A stretch of DNA of 54,948 nt from Clostridia bacterium (GCA_017463065.1 JAFTPX010000032.1:1-54948), one strand, 5' to 3'; shown: positions 8,289 through 15,940, numbered from the stretch's first letter. Notes: generated by a model not told the origin, from the sequence alone. Translations and numbers: made by a program.

Positions 8289-9143
8289 TTACTTATAAAA
8301 TGCGAGAAGCATTTCTCTGACTATTTTGCAAGCCGTAGCCGTTGATGCCCCACTGATGTCAAGCATCGGAGCAAGCTCATTTACGTCAAATCCAACGATA
8401 TTGGTCTTTGCAACGAAAAAAAACGCATTTAACAATTCCGTAAAGCTTACACCGCCCGCTTCGGGAGTTCCCGTTCCACAAAATACGGACGGATCAAGAC
8501 AGTCGAGGTCGATAGAAATATATACGGGAGTTCCGTCTTTTTGTAATCTATCTGTCAATTCAGCCAATCCGTCGAAGTTGAATTTTTGCATATCCGTATG
8601 TTCTTTTGCAAAATTGAACTCCGATCTTTCTCCGCTGCGGATACAAAATTGATGGATTTTATTGTCGCCTATCAACTCACAGCAACGACGCATGACACAG
8701 GCATGACTCAATTTAGCGCCAAGATAATTGTCACGCAAATCCGCGTGAGCATCAAAATGAATAATATGAACGTCAGGATATTGGTCAAAAACAGCTTTTA
8801 CTGCCCCAAGCGTTACAAGATGCTCACCACCAATCAAAAACGGTATTTTTTTATCGTTTATGATCTCTTTAGTTTTTAGTTCAATATCTTCAAGTGCCTT
8901 TTCCGCAGAACCGAAGCAAAGCTCCAAATCACCGCAATCAAATATATTCGTATCTTCAAGATCCTTATCCTGATACGGACTATATGTTTCGATACCAAAG
9001 CTTTCGTGGCGTATTGCGGACGAACCGAATCGCGCACCGGGGCGAAAGCTGGTTGTTGAATCAAACGGCGCACCGAACATCACAATTTTGGCATCGTTGT
9101 ATTCGCTGTTGCAACCGATAAAGGTTTCTATATTTTTATTCAA
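8289..9143 (-). CDS. speB: Agmatinase / ureohydrolase
   Basis: 284 residues, typical for SpeB. The Mn-binding ureohydrolase motifs are all present: [23 protein letters not shown] and [21 protein letters not shown], giving the His and Asp ligands of the dinuclear centre. It hydrolyses agmatine to putrescine and urea; because the gene follows speA and speE it could instead act on N1-aminopropylagmatine, as in some thermophiles. The start overlaps the speE stop by 4 bp (ATGA type), so translation is coupled. Together with SpeA it gives an arginine-to-putrescine route that does not need ornithine decarboxylase. Confidence 0.93.
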   Translation of the reverse strand: MNKNIETFIGCNSEYNDAKIVMFGAPFDSTTSFRPGARFGSSAIRHESFGIETYSPYQDKDLEDTNIFDCGDLELCFGSAEKALEDIELKTKEIINDKKIPFLIGGEHLVTLGAVKAVFDQYPDVHIIHFDAHADLRDNYLGAKLSHACVMRRCCELIGDNKIHQFCIRSGERSEFNFAKEHTDMQKFNFDGLAELTDRLQKDGTPVYISIDLDCLDPSVFCGTGTPEAGGVSFTELLNAFFFVAKTNIVGFDVNELAPMLDISGASTATACKIVREMLLAFYK

Positions 9144-9997
9144 AGTTCCACCTCCTCCAACATTTTTTCAAGATATGCCGGCAAATAGAAAGAACCGACA
9201 TGTAACTTGGTTGTATAATATCTTGTGCTTAAATGCAGCTTTTTCCACCGTTCTTCATCGAAATCGTCAATCGGGTGGTATTTCTTGCTTGCAAAGCCAA
9301 ACAGCCAATATCCTGCAGCGTATGTTGGAATGTGCGCTTGATATACGCGGCTGATTGGAAACGTATTTACGATTCGTTTGTGACTTCTTTGCATAGCATC
9401 AGCGTCATGCTTATAAAAAGGACTTCCTTGCTGATTTACCATGATTCCATCATCACGAAGAGCATTATAACAAATTCCATAAAATTCTCTTGTGAAATAT
9501 CCCTCTGATGGGCCAAACGGATCGTTTGAGTCAACGATAATTAAATCATATTCATCCTTGCATCGACGGATAAAACGGAGTGCATTGTCAAAATAAATAT
9601 GTACTCTGATATCGTCAAGTTTACAAGCGTTTTCCGGGAGATACGTGCGGCAGGCTTCTATAACTTGTCCATCCATTTCAACAAGATCAATGCGCCGAAC
9701 ATTTTCGTATTTCGTAAGCTCTTTCACAACGCCGCCGTCACCTGCTCCGATTACAAGTATATCCTGTGCGTTTTTATGAACTGACATTGGAATGTGAGTT
9801 ATCATTTCATCGTAAATAAATTCATCACGCTCCGTGAGCATAACGTTACCGTCGAGAGATAATACTCGACCAAACTCGGGAGTATCAAAAATATCTATCT
9901 GCTGATATTCACTTTTACAGGAGTATAGATGACGATTTACTCTTAAGCTGTGTTTAACATCAGCCGTATGGCTTTCACTAAACCATAAATCCATCAT
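9140..9997 (-). CDS. speE: Spermidine synthase / polyamine aminopropyltransferase
   Basis: 285 residues, standard SpeE length. An N-terminal beta domain (LWFSESHTADVKHSL) precedes a Rossmann methyltransferase-like domain with VIGAGDGGVVKEL, DLVEMDGQVIEACR and DSNDPFGPSEGYF, the gate-loop aspartates being present. The usual DSTDP motif reads DSNDP, a mild change. It transfers an aminopropyl group from decarboxylated S-adenosylmethionine to putrescine or agmatine. No S-adenosylmethionine decarboxylase (speD) is visible in the operon, although a second spermidine route (CASDH/NspC) is; speD may lie elsewhere. Coupled to speA by a 4-bp overlap. Confidence 0.92.
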   Translation of the reverse strand: MMDLWFSESHTADVKHSLRVNRHLYSCKSEYQQIDIFDTPEFGRVLSLDGNVMLTERDEFIYDEMITHIPMSVHKNAQDILVIGAGDGGVVKELTKYENVRRIDLVEMDGQVIEACRTYLPENACKLDDIRVHIYFDNALRFIRRCKDEYDLIIVDSNDPFGPSEGYFTREFYGICYNALRDDGIMVNQQGSPFYKHDADAMQRSHKRIVNTFPISRVYQAHIPTYAAGYWLFGFASKKYHPIDDFDEERWKKLHLSTRYYTTKLHVGSFYLPAYLEKMLEEVEL

Positions 9998-11463
9998 TTC
10001 AGACCTCCTTCATCCAAAATATTGATATATTCTATTTGGGGATCTTCGGGACCGGTCATAGAACACCCCTTAGCTTTTGCATAGGTGATGTAGTCCAGAA
10101 TTTCTTTTGTGATGCGTTCTCCGGGAGCAAGAATCGGGATACCCGGCGGATAACACATGACGAATTCACTACATACCAATCCTGCACTTTTATCAATCGG
10201 AATACTTTTCTTTTTAGCATAAAATGCTTCTTGTGGACTGCAAACCACTTCGGGGTCTATGTATTCCTGACTCAGCAGTCCATTCGAGTCTTTTATGTAT
10301 CTTCGTCTGATTTCCGCAAGTGCACTCACAAGGCGCTCCAGCTCTTGCATTCTGTCACCGATGGATAGGTATGCTAAAATATTTCCGATATCTCCGAATT
10401 CAATTTGAATATCATATTCATCACGAAGAATATCGTATACTTCAATTCCGGCAAGACCAATATCACGTGTATGTATGCTTAATTTTGTAGGATCGAAATC
10501 AAAAATGGAATCTCCGTTGATCAACTCTTTGCCATAGGCATAATAACCGCCGATCTCGTTGATTTCCTCTCTTGCATATTCTGCCATTTCAACGACCTTG
10601 CGAAAAACACTTTTTCCACGCAAAGCAAGGTTTCTTCGGCTTATATCAAGGCTCGACATCAAAAGATAGCTTCCTGATGTAGTTTGCGTAAGGTTTATAA
10701 TCTGCCTAACATGTCCTGCATTTACATTCTTTCCGATCAGCAATAGACTCGATTGTGTTAAACTTCCTCCACTTTTGTGCATGGATACTGCTGCCATATC
10801 TGCGCCGGCCGCCATTGCGGAAACAGGCATATTTTCTCCAAAGTAAAAATGTGTTCCGTGTGCTTCATCGACAAGGCACATCATATCTGCCTCATGAGCC
10901 ATTTTTACAATAGCTCGCAGGTCGCTGCAAATTCCATAGTATGTAGGATTATTTACGAGAACAGCAACGGCATCGGGATTTGCCTCAATTGCCTTTTTTA
11001 CCTGATTGCGACTCATTCCAAGAGAAATTCCCAAACGTCTGTCTACTTCGGGATTCACATATACGGGAATTGCACCGCATAGCACTAAAGCATTGATAAC
11101 ACTTCTGTGAACGTTTCTCGGCAGGATGATTTTATCTCCACGCTTGCAACAAGAAAGCACCATGCTTTGAACAGAGCTTGTCGTGCCTCCTACCATTAAA
11201 AAGGCATGTTCTGCTCCAAAAGCATCTGCCGCAAGCAATTCTGCCTCGTGTATAACGGATACGGGATGGCAAAGGTTGTCCAGTGGCTTCATGCTGTTGA
11301 CATCAATGCTAACACATTGTTCACCGAGAAAAGCGGTAAGCTCCGGGTTGCCTTTTCCATGTTTATGTCCAGGAACATCAAACGGGACAACTCGCATCTC
11401 ACGGAATCTTTCCAAGGCTTCATAAATTGGAGCTTGAGTTTGACTCATAAATTCCTTTTTCAT
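9994..11463 (-). CDS. speA: Arginine/lysine/ornithine decarboxylase (fold type I), probably arginine decarboxylase
   Basis: 489 residues from ATG 11463, which has GAGG upstream; ATG 11448 (MSQTQAPIYEAL) with AAGGA is an alternative. The ORF can be extended upstream to 11505, but that would overlap the leader terminator. Motifs: DVPGHKHGKGNPE at the N-terminus, VGGTTSSVQSM, CLVDEAHGTHFYF and SMHKSGGSLTQSS with the PLP lysine. This is the Firmicute biosynthetic Orn/Lys/Arg decarboxylase family, close in size to Bacillus SpeA. Arginine is the likely substrate because agmatinase follows in the operon. First gene of the polyamine operon, under the MerR-type promoter and the leader RNA. Confidence 0.9.
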   Translation of the reverse strand: MKKEFMSQTQAPIYEALERFREMRVVPFDVPGHKHGKGNPELTAFLGEQCVSIDVNSMKPLDNLCHPVSVIHEAELLAADAFGAEHAFLMVGGTTSSVQSMVLSCCKRGDKIILPRNVHRSVINALVLCGAIPVYVNPEVDRRLGISLGMSRNQVKKAIEANPDAVAVLVNNPTYYGICSDLRAIVKMAHEADMMCLVDEAHGTHFYFGENMPVSAMAAGADMAAVSMHKSGGSLTQSSLLLIGKNVNAGHVRQIINLTQTTSGSYLLMSSLDISRRNLALRGKSVFRKVVEMAEYAREEINEIGGYYAYGKELINGDSIFDFDPTKLSIHTRDIGLAGIEVYDILRDEYDIQIEFGDIGNILAYLSIGDRMQELERLVSALAEIRRRYIKDSNGLLSQEYIDPEVVCSPQEAFYAKKKSIPIDKSAGLVCSEFVMCYPPGIPILAPGERITKEILDYITYAKAKGCSMTGPEDPQIEYINILDEGGLK

Positions 11464-11475
11464 ATTGTACCTCAA

Positions 11476-11513
11476 AACAAAAAAACGCAAGCTGTAATTA
11501 CACAACTTGCGTT
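11476..11513 (-). terminator. Intrinsic terminator inside the speA leader
   Basis: On the minus strand AACGCAAG pairs with CTTGCGTT around a 14-nt loop and is followed by TTTTTTTGTTTTG. It ends about 13 nt before the speA start codon, and therefore lies inside the transcript from the promoter at 11903-11933. A terminator in this position implies conditional read-through (attenuation) ahead of the polyamine genes. Confidence 0.82.
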
Positions 11514-11896
11514 AAATATCCAAATATAGTTTTGCCAGTTATCCCGATATCACGGCAGAACAAAAAAACAAACCGCCAATTCAAGTATAACCTCAAAAGA
11601 CAAAAAAATATGATATTCGGCATACAGAGTCTATATAGCAACACTACTTTTACTACTCTTATTGACCATTTCACAAGTTTGCGTAAAAACGCATTTCGGT
11701 TATAAAGTAACCAACTTATAAAACTGAGCTTTTAACTCAATCAATAAAGCGGAAATCCGCTAATCGGCAGTGGACCCGGCTGTCCGTATGGCCTCGACTC
11801 CAATTTGGAGTGGTCCTGTAAAAATCGCTTCAGACTCTGATGACAATCATCTTGTCTTGAAAAATGCCGTTACGATCATCGACAATGAATCGTAAC
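11514..11896 (-). ncRNA. Hairpin-rich leader RNA of the polyamine operon (candidate riboswitch or attenuator)
   Basis: About 380 nt of untranslated leader between the predicted start site and the terminator. Hairpins seen on the minus strand, 5' to 3': CGTTACGAT/ATCGTAACG, GATGA/TCATC, a GACC/GGTC closed arm enclosing CTCCAAATTGGAG and CGG/CCG, GCGG/CCGC, GAG/CTC, GGTTA/TAACC and TGCGT/ACGCA, then further stems before the terminator. I do not find the signatures of lysine, SAM, glycine, TPP, cobalamin (no B12 box) or T-box elements. Very short frames exist inside it (for example M-I-V-I-R-V) but none has a good ribosome site. Sensing of a polyamine, arginine or SAM-related metabolite is inference. 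Confidence 0.55.
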
Positions 11897-11902
11897 GCAG
11901 AT

Positions 11903-11933
11903 ATTATATCACTTGGAGTGCACTATAAGTCAA
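11903..11933 (-). promoter_or_regulatory. MerR-type promoter and operator for the polyamine operon
   Basis: On the minus strand TTGACT and TATAAT are separated by 19 bp instead of 17. The spacer region holds the near-perfect dyad ACTTATAGTGCACTCCAAGT (11911-11930), an arrangement diagnostic of MerR-family activators, which untwist over-long spacers. The only MerR gene in the window is the last gene of this operon (5257-5598). Confidence 0.85.
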
Positions 11934-12029
11934 GTGCTTTTTTGAAAAGTTTTCATTTTTTTAATATATTTTTTTGAAGTTTCTATGAATTTTAGAGTAA
12001 TTTCTAATCTTTAAGCTAAAAAGGAATAA

Positions 12030-12308
12030 GCAACAATATTTTTTAAGTACGGCAACATTTCCCCCTTCGAGCAATGCACCCGTGGAGACAAACGGCTGAA
12101 GGAACTGCTGAAACTGGTTGCCCGGAACCGAGAGGAACTCGGTGAAACGCTGACAGACAAGCAGAAGGAAACGCTTGAAAAGTTCGAGGACTGCATGAAC
12201 GAGATGCACAGCATCACAGAGCGCGATGCGTTCTCATATGGTTTTCGACTCGGAGTGCAGTTGATGGCAGAAGCCTTCCTTCAGCCGATAGGAGAGGACG
12301 AGGGATAA
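12030..12308 (+). pseudogene. 5'-truncated DUF6809-like protein
   Basis: An open frame of ~92 residues without a recognisable start codon: upstream it is closed by TAA at 12027-12029. The readable part is YGNISPFEQCTRGDKRLKEL, then LTDKQKETLEKFEDC and ERDAFSYGFRLGVQLM. This matches the small helical DUF6809 family, common on Clostridia integrative elements, which normally starts M-x5-LYYGNISPFE. The first residues have been replaced (IFFKYGN), so the gene is probably dead or fused to unrelated DNA. Its presence supports mobile-element origin of the block. Function of the family is unknown. Confidence 0.65.
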
Positions 12309-12312
12309 TTAT

Positions 12313-12345
12313 GGGGTGGGCATTTCGTGCCCACCCTACTTTTCT
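12313..12345 (+). terminator. Hairpin terminator after the DUF6809 remnant
   Basis: GGGTGGGCA pairs with TGCCCACCC around TTTCG and is followed by TACTTTTCTC. It lies 5 nt after the remnant's stop codon. Confidence 0.7.
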
Positions 12346-12425
12346 CGTTCACCACTCAAAAAGCGCGTGGCTGTATTCAAAGAAAAGATTTACGATTATT
12401 ACTGTTTTGTGTTAAATTGAAAAAG

Positions 12426-13769
12426 TTATATCACACCATATTTTTTGAAAAGATTTATTATAAATTCCTCAATTATTGCAACAATATTTTGCGAAGTAAA
12501 CTCATGCCCACCGAAACGATAAACATCGTAACCATATAGTTTTAGATTTCTGTCATCTCGCACCATAGAAGCATATTTCGAAGGAGAAGCAGTATCATCG
12601 TTGGCGTAGTGGTGTTTGCCATCAATTTCTATTACTACTCTGTGCCCATAAGGTAGCAATAAAAGAAAGTCCATTCGTTGAAGGACGTAGACTTGCCCCT
12701 TTCGCATCTTTGCGCTTTTAGGGTCATAATGGCAATATACTTGCGGAATTAATGCAGGAAGCTCATTGTTTCCTAACTTATGAATGAGATTATAATACGT
12801 TCGTATAAAAGTCACTTCAGGTTCAGAATCTAAAGATTTCTTCAGTCTATCTACCAAATTTTTTTCGATTTCAATATCATAATTTGTATTGCCTTTGTTC
12901 CACCAAGAGACCAAATCATGCCAAGAAAGACCATTGATAGATATCGGTAAATTGTAAAACAAGCATTTTTCTTCATCACCAACAATTTTCAATGTGTTTA
13001 AAAGAGAATCGTCGATTACGATATCTGGTTTTGCGTCATACGCTCCAAAAATTATGTTTTGGATTTTTCCGCTAATTCCCGAAGATGCTTTTTCTAATTC
13101 ATAAATTGGTTGTCCTGCGATACTTTTTCGTTGTACTAATTGAAATCCTTCTGAACAAAGAATATGATTTAATTCCGATACATAATATTCTTGTTCGTTA
13201 GATTCCCGTATTGAAGGATTAACAAGCGATTCCAAAAAAACAATCAATTGTTTATTGGATATATACATGAAGTCGAGCAAATCTTCAAATAACTCGTGAT
13301 ATGTTATATCATCATTTCTAATCATATGTTGAATAACATATTCTTTGAGTGGAAATTGCTCATTCCATTGTGCCACTGTTACTTGCATTTCATCAATGTT
13401 CCAAGTACAAGAAATTAAATGGCAAATATCAACCTTTCCTTCCAAATTGTTTTGAGAGCATAACCAATTTAAAATCATTCTTCGAGTAGTCATAGGAATC
13501 TCGAAAAAATCATCGTCTAAATATGGCTCAACTTTCTTTACAAAAATGTTATCGCACTCATTAGCAATGATTTCTTTCGCAATTTCTTGTAATTCGGAAA
13601 AAGATTTTTTAGATAAACCGCTTTCCACATATAGACGTTTGCTATACATAGGATTCATTTCATTATTACATTGGATGCAATATTTTTCGCAAATTGTTTT
13701 CAACTCATAAGCTTTATAATTGCGAAAAAAATCTACTAATATAGTTTTTAATGAATCGTACTCAGTCAT
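12426..13769 (-). CDS. Putative DUF559/Vsr-like PD-(D/E)XK nuclease with large uncharacterised N-terminus
   Basis: 447 residues. The last ~90 residues read RMDFLLLLPYGHRVVIEIDG, then KHHY, and after a gap RDDRNLKLYGYDVYRFGG. This is the pattern of very-short-patch-repair and DUF559 endonucleases (RxDF...IEIDGxxHY...R...L...GY.V.RF). The first ~350 residues are helical, without transmembrane segments, and not recognised; they may bind a target or regulate the nuclease. The gene is markedly AT-richer than its neighbours and sits beside an attachment-site tRNA, a typical place for accessory defence genes. No partner gene (methylase, helicase, toxin) adjoins it. A defence role is inference; a repair or host-conflict enzyme is also possible. 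Confidence 0.6.
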   Translation of the reverse strand: MTEYDSLKTILVDFFRNYKAYELKTICEKYCIQCNNEMNPMYSKRLYVESGLSKKSFSELQEIAKEIIANECDNIFVKKVEPYLDDDFFEIPMTTRRMILNWLCSQNNLEGKVDICHLISCTWNIDEMQVTVAQWNEQFPLKEYVIQHMIRNDDITYHELFEDLLDFMYISNKQLIVFLESLVNPSIRESNEQEYYVSELNHILCSEGFQLVQRKSIAGQPIYELEKASSGISGKIQNIIFGAYDAKPDIVIDDSLLNTLKIVGDEEKCLFYNLPISINGLSWHDLVSWWNKGNTNYDIEIEKNLVDRLKKSLDSEPEVTFIRTYYNLIHKLGNNELPALIPQVYCHYDPKSAKMRKGQVYVLQRMDFLLLLPYGHRVVIEIDGKHHYANDDTASPSKYASMVRDDRNLKLYGYDVYRFGGHEFTSQNIVAIIEEFIINLFKKYGVI

Positions 13770-13801
13770 CGTAAAGCCCCTATCACTTTAATGAATTTAA
13801 G

Positions 13802-13838
13802 AAAAAACCTCTGATACGTTGTGAAATATCAGAGGTTT
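13802..13838 (-). terminator. Terminator of the intact tRNA-Pro
   Basis: On the minus strand AACCTCTGATA pairs with TATCAGAGGTT and is followed by a T run. It begins three nt after the tRNA 3' end. Confidence 0.85.
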
Positions 13839-13840
13839 GG

Positions 13841-13913
13841 TCGGAGTGACAGGATTCGAACCTGCGGCATCGACGTCCCAAACGTCGCGCGCTACCAGCT
13901 GCGCCACACCCCG
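13841..13913 (-). tRNA. tRNA-Pro (anticodon TGG)
   Basis: A full 73-nt cloverleaf on the minus strand: acceptor CGGGGTG pairs with CACTCCG, discriminator A, D-arm GCGC-AGCTGGTA-GCGC, anticodon stem CGACG/CGTCG with loop TTTGGGA (anticodon TGG), and T-loop GGTTCGAATCC. CCA is not encoded. No strong promoter lies directly upstream; the consensus promoter at 14223-14251 on the same strand may read through the tRNA fragment at 14081-14117 into this gene. Confidence 0.95.
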
Positions 13914-14080
13914 ATGTGTGATTCTTATTCGATTTTTAGGTCAATTTCCGTAAGTGGTCAAATCTGTGGTCAAAACATTTTGTCGGTGTTTTTTTGAACA
14001 GGGTAACACCCGAAAAAGTCAATGTTTACAAGGGGTTTCGAGCGTTTGAAAAATCAAGAAGCCAAAACCGCCTGCATGCT

Positions 14081-14117
14081 CCCAAACGTCGCGCGCTACC
14101 AACTGCGCCACACCCCG
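14081..14117 (-). other. 5' half of a tRNA-Pro gene (attachment-site remnant)
   Basis: This 37-nt segment equals the first half of the intact tRNA-Pro, acceptor strand to anticodon loop (ends at TTTGGG), with one difference in the D loop. Homology stops exactly where the fragment at 4889-4932 could continue it, so the two halves reconstruct one split gene. The 167 bp between it and the intact tRNA contain paired GTGGTCAAA motifs (around 13963-13980) like those near the left fragment, possible arm-type recombinase sites, and no gene. Confidence 0.85.
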
Positions 14118-14222
14118 ATAAAAAATGATAGATTATTACGGTGAAAATAAAATTATTTGGCAACTTCCAACCGCGCCTCGGTTGAAAATATAGCCGCCAT
14201 ATCAAGAAAAGGTACGCCTTAT

Positions 14223-14251
14223 ATTATAACAGATTTTTCGGTTACTGTCAA
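14223..14251 (-). promoter_or_regulatory. Consensus promoter facing the split tRNA-Pro
   Basis: On the minus strand TTGACA, 17-bp spacer, TATAAT: a perfect sigma-A promoter. It points at the tRNA-Pro 5' half (14117) about 105 nt away and then at the intact tRNA-Pro. The start-proximal RNA includes a CAACCG/CGGTTG hairpin. It was probably the promoter of the original tRNA gene. Confidence 0.75.
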
Positions 14252-14271
14252 GATAAAGAGCTTTTTTATTT

Positions 14272-14304
14272 GAAAAAATCCTCCGCGATTTTTTGCGGAG
14301 GATT
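14272..14304 (-). terminator. Terminator of the AGCS symporter gene
   Basis: On the minus strand AATCCTCCGC pairs with GCGGAGGATT and is followed by TTTTC. It lies 16 nt beyond the symporter stop codon. Confidence 0.88.
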
Positions 14305-14320
14305 TTGTGACTGCTTCCAA

Positions 14321-15727
14321 TCAGTCGTTCTTTTTCTGCTTTTTCGTTCTGAATTTGACTGCCGTGACAACGATGCCGGACAGTACGAACAGAGCGATGA
14401 CGTTGGGAATGACCATGATGTTATTGAACATATCGGCAAGCTCCCAAACCAGATCGTTGGGGAAGAGGGAACCGAGGAAAATAAACGCAATGGCAAGTAC
14501 GGAGTACACCACGGTTGCTTTCTTACCGAAGAGGTACTGTACGTTCTGCTTACCGAAGAAGTTCCAGCTGATGATCGTAGTAAAGGCGAAGAAGGTCAGA
14601 CAGAGAGCAACCAGAAGATTGCCCGCGGTGGTTCCGAAGACCTGACCCATGGCGGTCTGCATCATGTTTGCCTTGGTGATGCCTGCCTCCGCGCCATCGG
14701 CGAGAGGACCGTTACCCGTATACAGGGTAGAGATGGTTACCAGAGCGGTGAGGGTGAGTACGATAAAGGTATCGATAAATACGCCGATCATTGCGACCAC
14801 ACCTTGATCGTGGGGCTTTTCTACGTTTGCCTGCGCATGAGCGTGAGGAGTCGAACCCATACCTGCCTCGTTGGAGAACAGACCTCTCTTGGCACCTTGG
14901 CTGATCGCCGCCTTGATTGCTGCTCCGAAGGCACCGCCGAGGATTGCCTGAGGCTGGAAGGCGTACTTGAAGATCATGCCGAAGGTCTCGGGGATCTTGG
15001 TGACGTTGAAGCCCAGAACGATCACGCCGAGAATGATATAGAGAACTGCCATGATGGGAACGATCTTTTCAGCAACCGACGCGATTCTGCTGATTCCGCC
15101 AATGAAGATGAAGGTGCAGATTGCGGCAAGAACCAGACCGACCACCCAAGTGGGCATCACGGGAATAGCGGTGTGGATCGATTCGGAAATGGAGTTGGAC
15201 TGTACCATGGATCCCATGAAGCCCAGTGCCAGTGTGATGGCTACGGCGAAGAAGCCCGCGAGGAACTTGCCGAAGCCGTTATTGAAGGCACGTCTGATGT
15301 AGTAAACGGGTCCGCCAAGAACCGAGCCGTCCTCCTGAACGATCTTGGTCTCCTGTGCGAGAACTGCCTCGGCGTAGATGGTTGCCATACCGAAGAAGGC
15401 AATGACCCACATCCAGAAGATGGCACCGGGGCCACCCACGAGGATCGCGCCGCAGGCGCCAATGATGTTGCCCGTACCGACCTGCGCGGCGATGGCGGTT
15501 GCCAATGCCTGGAAGGAGGAAAGTCCGCCATTTTTCTTTCCGCCGCGGAAAGAAATGTTGCCAAAGACCCTCTTCATGCCTTCGCCAAAGCAACGAATTT
15601 GCACGAAGCGCGTACGAATGGTATAGAACAGACCGACACCAACCAAAAGGAAGATGAGGATATAGTCTGACAGATACGCGTTGATCGTCTGCACGATTGG
15701 AAGTAAGAAATCTGTAACTGCTTGCAT
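14321..15727 (-). CDS. Sodium:alanine/glycine symporter (AGCS family)
   Basis: 468 residues from ATG 15727, which follows AGGAGG; the ORF remains open further upstream, but that part is the riboswitch expression platform. About 10-11 membrane segments; family signatures are AQVGTGNIIGACGAILVGGPGA (split across 15500-15430), GLFSNEAGMGSTPHAHA and FWMWVIAFFGM. It imports alanine or glycine with Na+. The glycine riboswitch immediately upstream points to glycine as substrate. A second AGCS paralogue lies at 29772-31106, without a riboswitch. Confidence 0.93.
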   Translation of the reverse strand: MQAVTDFLLPIVQTINAYLSDYILIFLLVGVGLFYTIRTRFVQIRCFGEGMKRVFGNISFRGGKKNGGLSSFQALATAIAAQVGTGNIIGACGAILVGGPGAIFWMWVIAFFGMATIYAEAVLAQETKIVQEDGSVLGGPVYYIRRAFNNGFGKFLAGFFAVAITLALGFMGSMVQSNSISESIHTAIPVMPTWVVGLVLAAICTFIFIGGISRIASVAEKIVPIMAVLYIILGVIVLGFNVTKIPETFGMIFKYAFQPQAILGGAFGAAIKAAISQGAKRGLFSNEAGMGSTPHAHAQANVEKPHDQGVVAMIGVFIDTFIVLTLTALVTISTLYTGNGPLADGAEAGITKANMMQTAMGQVFGTTAGNLLVALCLTFFAFTTIISWNFFGKQNVQYLFGKKATVVYSVLAIAFIFLGSLFPNDLVWELADMFNNIMVIPNVIALFVLSGIVVTAVKFRTKKQKKND

Positions 15728-15773
15728 AAAACCTCCTGCCGTCCTACGACGGCATCCAAAATAAAATAAAAAT

Positions 15774-15801
15774 GAAAAAACCACTGAAATTGGTTCAGTG
15801 G
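15774..15801 (-). terminator. Terminator of the glycine riboswitch
   Basis: On the minus strand CCACTGAA pairs with TTCAGTGG and is followed by TTTTTTC. It lies between the aptamer and the symporter start and forms the expression platform. Confidence 0.88.
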
Positions 15802-15839
15802 CTCCAAAGAAAAACACAAATGACACCTTTTGTTGATGT

Positions 15840-15940
15840 CGTCTCTGTCCTTTTGCCTGAGAGATTCGGAACGGACCATGTCCGCGCCTTGCACCTTCGG
15901 CACTCTTACGAGATTCTCCAGAGCCCCTCCACCTTCAGTT
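15840..15940 (-). promoter_or_regulatory. Glycine riboswitch (single aptamer)
   Basis: The minus strand carries GCTCTGGAGA, CCGAAGGTGCAAG and TCTCAGGCAAAAGGACAGAG in order, the conserved core of the glycine (gcvT) aptamer. Only one full aptamer is visible rather than the common tandem. It precedes a terminator and a sodium:amino-acid symporter, so glycine probably controls uptake. Singlet aptamers in front of transporters are often off-switches; the direction here is not proven. Confidence 0.9.

Noticed and set aside
11761..11820. Resemblance of the leader segment CCGGGTCCACTGCCG to the cobalamin riboswitch core
   Set aside because: No B12 box or matching peripheral elements, and the operon has no link to B12.
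13914..14080. Possible 3' end of an integrase gene (frame ending LTTDLTTYGN)
   Set aside because: An in-frame stop closes the frame after ~27 residues and no recombinase motif is seen.
14270..15670. 466-residue plus-strand reading frame
   Set aside because: Antisense shadow of the AGCS symporter gene; no membrane pattern or family similarity and no ribosome site.
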